This document shows, in pieces, positions 46,108-50,571 of a DNA stretch of 50,571 nucleotides. The stretch spans positions 1 to 50,571 of the forward strand of contig RFSG01000006.1 in assembly GCA_009924095.1 (NCBI GenBank), read 5' to 3'. Below the pieces are notes generated by a model, which worked only from the letters and a program-made list of their open reading frames with translations, made no database searches and was not told where the DNA came from. Numbering within the stretch: position 1 is the stretch's first letter; each line of letters begins with the position of its first letter. The position numbers were made by a program, and so were the translations under genes. Source of the stretch: Sphingobacteriia bacterium. Lineage in GTDB: Bacteria; Bacteroidota; Bacteroidia; J057; RFSG01.

Positions 46108-46189
46108 CTGTATTGATTTTTCCACAGGGTTCAGCCTAAATCAATGTTGAACGTTGTGGATATTACCTCAAAATTAATAATTATCCCGA

Positions 46190-47137
46190 ATGGCGAAGGT
46201 CAGATACTATTACGATACTGAAACCTGCACTTATGAAAAGGAGCCGTTAACGGTAACCAGTTTCTTACGTGAGGCAATAAAATATACAACCGGTTCTCTT
46301 GTTTTAGGAGGTCTTTTGTTTTGGGGAGCTAGCACCTTTTTAGATAGCCCCAAAGAAAGTTTATTAAGACAACAAAACGATGAACTTCATACCCAGCTTC
46401 AAGTATTTACTGAAAAGTTGGAAAAAGTAGAAGCTCGGTTGGAGGAAATTCACCAAAAAGATAACCAATTGTATAGAAGCATTCTGAATGAAAAAGAAAT
46501 CGCTTCATCTTTATGGGACGCTGGAACTGGGGGAGCTGAAAAATATACCGAGCTGAGCACTGAGGCTTTAAATCAAACGGCACATAAGTTAGATCAACTT
46601 ACTTATAAGCTGGAATTACAAAGCAAAAGCTTAAATAAATTGATGGCTACTTCAGCCAAAATGAAAGAAAAATTAGAAAGAATTCCTTCTATTCGTCCGG
46701 TGGCGGGTGGAGTTTTAAGTGGATTTGGACATAGATTTCATCCAATCAATAAAGTGCGTCATTTACATACCGGTATTGACTTTGTGGCTAAAATAGGAAC
46801 ACCCGTATTAGCTACTGCAGATGGTACCGTAGTGTTAGCAGGTATTAAAGGAAATGGATATGGAATCCACGTGGATATTAATCATGGTTATGGATATCTA
46901 ACCAAATACGCACACCTTTCAAAGGTAACTGTTAAGGAAGGACAAAAAATTAAACGCGGTCAAGTCATTGGATATACTGGAAATACTGGTCTTTCGAAAG
47001 GACCGCATTTACATTATGAAATCGAAAAAAATGGGGCTAAAATTAATCCCATTGATTATTTCAATGCAGATTTAAGTCCTGAACAATATGTTCATTTAAG
47101 AAAAGAAGCAGATTCTGAAAATGAATCTATGGACTAA
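46190..47137 (+). CDS. M23 family metallopeptidase (LytM-type)
   Basis: This 315-residue envelope peptidase cuts peptidoglycan cross-bridges or activates amidases. A short cytoplasmic start and a membrane anchor at about 34-52 (TGSLVLGGLLFWGASTFL) are followed by a coiled coil (about 58-170). The LytM domain has HRFHPINKVRHLHTGIDF (the HxxxD zinc ligands His and Asp) and GPHLHYEI (HxH). All three metal ligands are present, so it is likely active. It is the first gene of the M23-merR pair; 22 bases separate it from the regulator. The pair next to alaS is a conserved Bacteroidota arrangement. Confidence 0.93.
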   Translation: MAKVRYYYDTETCTYEKEPLTVTSFLREAIKYTTGSLVLGGLLFWGASTFLDSPKESLLRQQNDELHTQLQVFTEKLEKVEARLEEIHQKDNQLYRSILNEKEIASSLWDAGTGGAEKYTELSTEALNQTAHKLDQLTYKLELQSKSLNKLMATSAKMKEKLERIPSIRPVAGGVLSGFGHRFHPINKVRHLHTGIDFVAKIGTPVLATADGTVVLAGIKGNGYGIHVDINHGYGYLTKYAHLSKVTVKEGQKIKRGQVIGYTGNTGLSKGPHLHYEIEKNGAKINPIDYFNADLSPEQYVHLRKEADSENESMD

Positions 47138-47159
47138 CCCTCTCTTGCCATAATTACCT

Positions 47160-47495
47160 ATGGAAGGCTTGCAAGAGAAAATAGAAAAAACTTATTATAC
47201 TATCTCTGAAGTATCTGATCATTTAGGATTAGCGCCTTCTGTAATTCGATTTTGGGAAACTGAATTTGAAATGTTACAGCCCCGAAAGAATAAAAAGGGA
47301 AATCGAATTTATACGCAAGAGGATTTACAATTATTAAAAGAAATTCAATATCTCGTAAAGGAAAGAAGATATACGTTAGAAGGTGCCCGTGAGAAGCTGA
47401 GAGGAGGCAGGCAAAAAGTAGGGGGAAACTTGCAGACCAGGGAAACATTGTTGAAATTGCGTGACTTTTTAGAGCGGATTAAAGATTCGTTATAA
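47160..47495 (+). CDS. MerR-family transcriptional regulator
   Basis: This 111-residue protein has an N-terminal winged-helix domain: YYTISEVSDHLGLAPSVIRF, then WETEFEMLQPRKNKKGNRIY and the ALQLLKEI-like helix. It ends with a short dimerisation helix rather than an effector domain. The arrangement resembles small MerR regulators of Bacteroidota next to M23 peptidases. No metal-binding Cys are present, so it is not a metal sensor of the MerR/CueR kind. Its target is unknown; the palindromes upstream of the operon are a natural candidate for autoregulation. Confidence 0.92.
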   Translation: MEGLQEKIEKTYYTISEVSDHLGLAPSVIRFWETEFEMLQPRKNKKGNRIYTQEDLQLLKEIQYLVKERRYTLEGAREKLRGGRQKVGGNLQTRETLLKLRDFLERIKDSL

Positions 47496-47503
47496 AATTA
47501 ATT

Positions 47504-47577
47504 CGGGATGTGGCTCAGTCTGGTAGAGTACTCGTCTGGGGGGCGAGGGGTCGTGGGTTCAAATCCCGCCATCCCGA
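47504..47577 (+). tRNA. tRNA-Pro (anticodon GGG)
   Basis: A 74-base cloverleaf fits: acceptor CGGGATG with CATCCCG, D arm, a five-pair anticodon stem (CTCGT/GCGAG) with loop CTGGGGG, anticodon GGG at 47538-47540, and T arm GTGGG/CCCGC with loop TTCAAAT. The discriminator is A. No CCA is encoded. It is 8 bases after merR and followed by a terminator. Confidence 0.95.
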
Positions 47578-47585
47578 CTGAAATA

Positions 47586-47608
47586 AAAAGACCGTAGATC
47601 GGTCTTTT
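47586..47608 (+). terminator. Terminator after tRNA-Pro
   Basis: AAAAGACCG (47586-47594) pairs with CGGTCTTTT (47600-47608) around a 5-base loop and runs into a T-rich tail. It lies 8 bases after the tRNA. Confidence 0.92.
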
Positions 47609-47724
47609 TTGTTTTATCCCTATTCAAATTCTTTTCTCATGTTTTTAATTAATATTTTTATTTATCCTTAAAGTATAATAACCCTTATTTAAAATTCACC
47701 TTTCTCTTAATTCAGAATTCTTTT

Positions 47725-48453
47725 GTGCAGGTAAATAATATTTCTTCTTATTTATGGAAAATATTTTTTTGGGAAACAGGCAAATATTATCGGCTATTGT
47801 TGATTTGTCTTTTACCCATAGCCATTCAAGCGCAAGCGAATTTGCCAAATGGAAAAATGTTAGTTGAGTTAGGCATGTATCGCGGCGGGGAAAAAGCTGG
47901 AAACTATTCTTTAGGTGTAGGAACTCATTGGAAGGTTTGGAAATTTTTACGGTTAGGCGGAGGTATCCGATTTGGATATGGAGAAATATATGATCCAAAA
48001 CTAATACCCTCTAAACCATCGTTACGAAAATCAAGTCGTACAGACACCTTAACCTCAACTCAGATCAATTCCTTTTATAGTCAATTGTATGGAGAAGTTA
48101 AGCTACAGTTAAGGGCTCGGTGGAGAGTAAGATACTTTGCAGATTTAGCAGGAATTGCAGCCAGCAATTCAGTAGATTTTAATTATTCCCAGATGTGGTT
48201 AGGAAGTTCATTTTTACCGGATCAATCTGGGAGGGTGACACTTTCTTCTTTTCGCAAAATGTTTGGAGGAAACATAGGCACTTTAACCCAAGGCATAGAC
48301 CTTCAATATGCGATCAATCCTCATATTGGGGTTCATGCAGGCTGGACCCTCCTAAGAATTGAATACACTACATACCGTTTATTAAACGATCGAAATGACC
48401 GGTTTTATGATCAGATATCCTTGTGGGGGGTGGGTATTGCGTGGGAGTGGTAA
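47725..48453 (+). CDS. Predicted outer-membrane beta-barrel protein
   Basis: The 242-residue protein has a signal-like core (YYRLLLICLLPIAIQAQA, about 21-38). Alternating strands with Gly/aromatic content follow: LVELGMYRGG, WKFLRLGGGIRFGYGEIYD, SQLYGEVKLQLRARWRVRYF, and a final aromatic strand ISLWGVGIAWEW. This is typical of small outer-membrane barrels. The start is GTG at 47725; no ATG lies before the signal, and the long N-terminal region suggests a different start is possible. I do not recognise a family. It stands alone, after the tRNA terminator. Confidence 0.68.
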   Translation: MQVNNISSYLWKIFFWETGKYYRLLLICLLPIAIQAQANLPNGKMLVELGMYRGGEKAGNYSLGVGTHWKVWKFLRLGGGIRFGYGEIYDPKLIPSKPSLRKSSRTDTLTSTQINSFYSQLYGEVKLQLRARWRVRYFADLAGIAASNSVDFNYSQMWLGSSFLPDQSGRVTLSSFRKMFGGNIGTLTQGIDLQYAINPHIGVHAGWTLLRIEYTTYRLLNDRNDRFYDQISLWGVGIAWEW

Positions 48454-48808
48454 AATTGAATATATATACTTTTAATATAATATATTTTATATATTATAAA
48501 ATATATTATAAAATCCTATAAGTCATTCTTTAAACTAAGCACGATTAATTATTACAATTTATATACCTATTATAGGAATCAAAATATTCGAACTATCAAA
48601 ACCCCAATGGATCTAAAGCCTATTATTCGTTATTAGAAAGATCAAATATCAGGCTTTAACTTTTTAAATAGAGGGATAAATAAGGAGAATGTTTTGGGAA
48701 CATTTTCTTTTAAGAAAAGACTCACACAACAATTTTAAAAACAGAATTAAGATGAATCAATGTAGAGGTAGAAGATTTTCTACCCTTACATTGATTTAAA
48801 GAAACCAA
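48454..48808. other. AT-rich non-coding region with hairpins
   Basis: This 355-base gap between convergent genes holds no convincing gene. A pure-AT stem lies at 48480-48491/48495-48506 (ATATATTTTATA and its inverse). An 8-bp stem TAAAGCCT (48614-48621)/AGGCTTTA (48651-48658) has a 29-base loop, and a 6-bp stem is at 48688-48704. A longer hairpin at 48755-48796 is listed separately. It looks like a terminator zone for both flanking genes. Confidence 0.6.
48755..48796. terminator. Hairpin terminator of the T9SS cargo gene
   Basis: AATCAATGTA (48755-48764) pairs with TACATTGATT (48787-48796), with an inner stem GGTAGA/TCTACC and a 6-base loop. It lies 12 bases after the minus-strand stop at 48809. 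The T run is weak on both sides. Confidence 0.55.
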
Positions 48809-50494
48809 CTATTCAATTTGAACCAGCTGCCCATACACTGTTTTACCCAGATGCACGCGAAGGCCATAAACACCGCTGATGCCTTTGGGATAGGTGCACC
48901 GCCAAACGCCTGAGGCTGCTGATACTTCTATCGGAATCTCTTGACCACTGAGTGAATACAAACTTATCTTGGGCACAAAACCTTCTGTTGACACCCCTAT
49001 TTCAGTAGGAGCTGAAGAGTTGTTGGTTTTGTTGAAGGTGCCTCGTTCCATGTCTTTAATTGAAAGGGAAGAAGGATTCGACAAGGAAAAAGTTGAGGTT
49101 GATTTGTCGAGCGGATCAGGAAAGGGATTGGCTGCTTGGGTATAGTAAGGTACTTTTAAGTTAAAATACCCCTCTGCCGCAGGGTTTGGCCATACTTGAA
49201 TTTCATTTGAAGTGGATTGCTCTTCACCGAAACGCGAAACCAATACCGATTGCCCACAACTATCGGGAAATTGCAAACACCCCATACTATCTACCTTAAT
49301 TGCCCATCCTTCTTGAGGGAAATAGGCAAAACCTACTGCCACATACCCCCCATCATTTGAATGGCACATATCCGTAAAAAGACATTGGTGGTTATACCCC
49401 GGTTGGCGATACACATATAAGTACTTCAGATTGCCTGCACTGTCCATTTCCCCAATTAACCCCGGGGCGGCTAAAGAATCAAATCGTTGGCTCGAACCTG
49501 CAATTACAATGTTTCCATCTGATTTCCTTAAAAAACCTGAAGCCAGAGCTACTCCAGCATTAAACGGCAAAGGGCCATATTCCTTTTCCCATTGAACATT
49601 CCCTGCACTATCCAACTTAAAGACAACCGCAGGTCCGTCAAAATTCGTTTGCTGGGAATATTTTGCAGCAAAAAGGTAAATGTCCTCTGGAGAATACAGC
49701 CCTATCCAAGCACAACTGCCCCCATCATAATGGGGGGTATAGGTTGGGTAGACTTTCTCCCACAGTAAATTACCCAGAGCGTCTAACTTGATCAAATAGG
49801 GATCTATACAACCCAAATGGGTGGTAAAACTTTCTGTTTGGCCGGCAAGATAGATTGAACCCGTAGTCCAATCCACTTCTATATCACCACCTATATCCCG
49901 TTTTCGTCCTCCAAAGTTCTTTTCCCATAGAATATTCCCTAATGAGTCGGTTTTAATCACATACACATCCCCTAAGGTATCTCCCTTACTATCGGTTTCT
50001 CCGGCAATCAGGTATCCTCCATCTGGCGTAGGTCGGCAGGTATTGGCTATATCATATCGCCCTAAGGGATCCCCAAATTCACGGGTAAACAAGGTATCAC
50101 CATCTTTGGTAATCCGAAACAAAACAGCTTGGGTGCTTCCTCTGGTGTAAAGCCGGGTTCCTGAACCAATAAAACCACTATCAGGTAACAAACATAAATT
50201 GCCGGCAAAACCAGTATTATACGCGACCTGAACACTTCCATAGGACTTATCCCAAACCATATTACCCGCTTCATCCAATTTACTAAAATTAAGAACTGAA
50301 CGACCAGTAGTGTCACTTATATAATTACACAAACCTACGTATCCGGTATTGACCCGTTGTACGCCCGAGTAAAACGCCAAAGGTAGGTTAGCATAGGTTT
50401 TGCTAAAGGTTATCGGTTGTGTCTTCACAACCGATAACCCTAAACATAAACCTATTATTGAATATATAATTCGATTGATTATTGGCGTATCCAT
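48809..50494 (-). CDS. T9SS-exported protein, type A sorting domain
   Basis: The 561-residue secreted protein has a signal peptide (about 1-25, ending VVKTQ). Repeated Gly/Asp-rich units follow, with motifs like DEAGNMVWDKSYGS, TPDGGYLIAGETDS, DSLGNILWEKNFGG and DALGNLLWEKVYPT. This is a beta-propeller-like repeat of the type often found in Bacteroidota exported proteins. An S/T/N-rich linker leads to the sorting domain: VWPNPAAEGYFNLKVPY, then PKISLYSLSGQEIPIEVS and a final GVYGLRVHLGK...GQLVQIE. No enzyme domain is visible. The start at 50494 lies 16 bases inside the end of the preceding gene, so the two may be cotranslated. The linker is longer than usual. Confidence 0.85.
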   Translation of the reverse strand: MDTPIINRIIYSIIGLCLGLSVVKTQPITFSKTYANLPLAFYSGVQRVNTGYVGLCNYISDTTGRSVLNFSKLDEAGNMVWDKSYGSVQVAYNTGFAGNLCLLPDSGFIGSGTRLYTRGSTQAVLFRITKDGDTLFTREFGDPLGRYDIANTCRPTPDGGYLIAGETDSKGDTLGDVYVIKTDSLGNILWEKNFGGRKRDIGGDIEVDWTTGSIYLAGQTESFTTHLGCIDPYLIKLDALGNLLWEKVYPTYTPHYDGGSCAWIGLYSPEDIYLFAAKYSQQTNFDGPAVVFKLDSAGNVQWEKEYGPLPFNAGVALASGFLRKSDGNIVIAGSSQRFDSLAAPGLIGEMDSAGNLKYLYVYRQPGYNHQCLFTDMCHSNDGGYVAVGFAYFPQEGWAIKVDSMGCLQFPDSCGQSVLVSRFGEEQSTSNEIQVWPNPAAEGYFNLKVPYYTQAANPFPDPLDKSTSTFSLSNPSSLSIKDMERGTFNKTNNSSAPTEIGVSTEGFVPKISLYSLSGQEIPIEVSAASGVWRCTYPKGISGVYGLRVHLGKTVYGQLVQIE

Positions 50495-50571
50495 TTTTCA
50501 ACTTTGTTAAGTTTTCCAGCCTGTACTTTTATCATATAAACCCCTGGACTTAAAAAATCTAACTCCAGTTT
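50479..50571 (-). CDS. T9SS sorting domain C-terminus (partial, cut by window edge)
   Basis: The minus strand is open from the window edge to a stop at 50479-50481 and encodes 30 residues containing LSPGVYMIKVQAGKLNKVEK and ending WIRQ. The pattern 'l.pG.Y.i.v..g......k.i' is the end of a T9SS type A sorting domain, so the gene upstream beyond the window is another exported protein. Its last 16 bases overlap the start of the gene at 48809-50494. Nothing else of it is seen. Confidence 0.78.
   Translation of the reverse strand, partial: KLELDFLSPGVYMIKVQAGKLNKVEKWIRQ

Noticed and set aside
46090-46140. 16-residue frame starting MKFPIFAVL before the M23 gene
   Set aside because: The promoter -7 box lies inside it, so it would not be transcribed from that promoter. 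Too short to support.
46124-46158. DnaA-box-like sequences (TTTTCCACA and GTGGATATT) near 46.1 kb, and another near 25.67 kb
   Set aside because: Each differs from TTATCCACA, they are isolated, and no dnaA gene or AT-rich unwinding array accompanies them. Not an origin.
48689-48799. 36-residue frame with AAGGAG just before its ATG, in the AT-rich gap
   Set aside because: The site is only one base from the ATG, composition looks random and the frame runs through the terminator hairpin.

Overview
The window is chromosomal DNA from a member of the Bacteroidota. Several independent signs agree. Two complete secreted proteins and one truncated one end in type IX secretion (T9SS) sorting domains. 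A DUF4835/PorD-type protein, a short Hc1 histone-like protein, a fused alpha/beta 2-oxoacid dehydrogenase E1, a futalosine hydrolase and a FecA-like TonB receptor are present. Promoters follow the TTTG / TAnnTTTG pattern of this phylum, and Shine-Dalgarno sites are rare. The DNA is AT-rich. I see no insertion sequence, phage, plasmid or CRISPR signature. I cannot place it below phylum level.

Layout, left to right. 3-3969 (+): a secretion operon of a 5'-truncated ABC exporter subunit with a degenerate ATPase site, an HlyD adaptor and a TolC-like protein, joined by 1 and 4 base overlaps. 4031-7308 (+): acyl-CoA carboxylase beta subunit and a GT-C-like membrane protein. 7449-10850 (+): a giant T9SS-exported protein built from Ig-like repeats. 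16225-10896 (-): operon of E1, purB, folP and futalosine hydrolase. 16320-19991 (+): bioF-like enzyme, a secreted FlgD-Ig-type protein, a small protein and a PhnP-like metallo-hydrolase. 20802-20071 (-): Bax inhibitor-1 family protein. 20911-21618 (+): a short-chain dehydrogenase. 25592-21632 (-): dnaE and trxA. 30908-25705 (-): bamD, omega-like subunit, coaBC, DUF4835/porD, a small protein and recN. 31051-32566 (+): a second alpha-oxoamine synthase-type enzyme and the Hc1-like protein. 32722-32621 (-): a previously uncalled 33-residue membrane protein with a perfect Shine-Dalgarno site. 36348-32901 (-): ligA, DUF6913, dapA. 36446-36980 (+): yceI with an apparent 1-base insertion. 43195-37009 (-): DUF4856, imelysin-like lipoprotein, HTTM protein and FecA-like TonB receptor. 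45935-43320 (-): alaS. 46190-47577 (+): M23 peptidase, MerR regulator, tRNA-Pro(GGG). 47725-48453 (+): a predicted outer-membrane protein. 50571-48809 (-): two T9SS cargo genes, the first cut by the window edge.

Most of the window is core housekeeping: replication and repair, coenzyme A, folate, purine and lysine synthesis, translation and the envelope. The part most likely to be an incompletely described system is the DUF4856-imelysin-HTTM-FecA-like operon. It carries a textbook Bacteroidota promoter with a perfect 12-bp palindrome inside the -33/-7 spacer and an 11-bp inverted repeat just upstream. It looks like a regulated, probably iron-linked, uptake operon containing a membrane protein related to vitamin-K-dependent carboxylases. 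Second is the left-edge exporter, whose ATPase has lost nearly every catalytic motif. Third is the pair of small genes around 32.4-32.7 kb.
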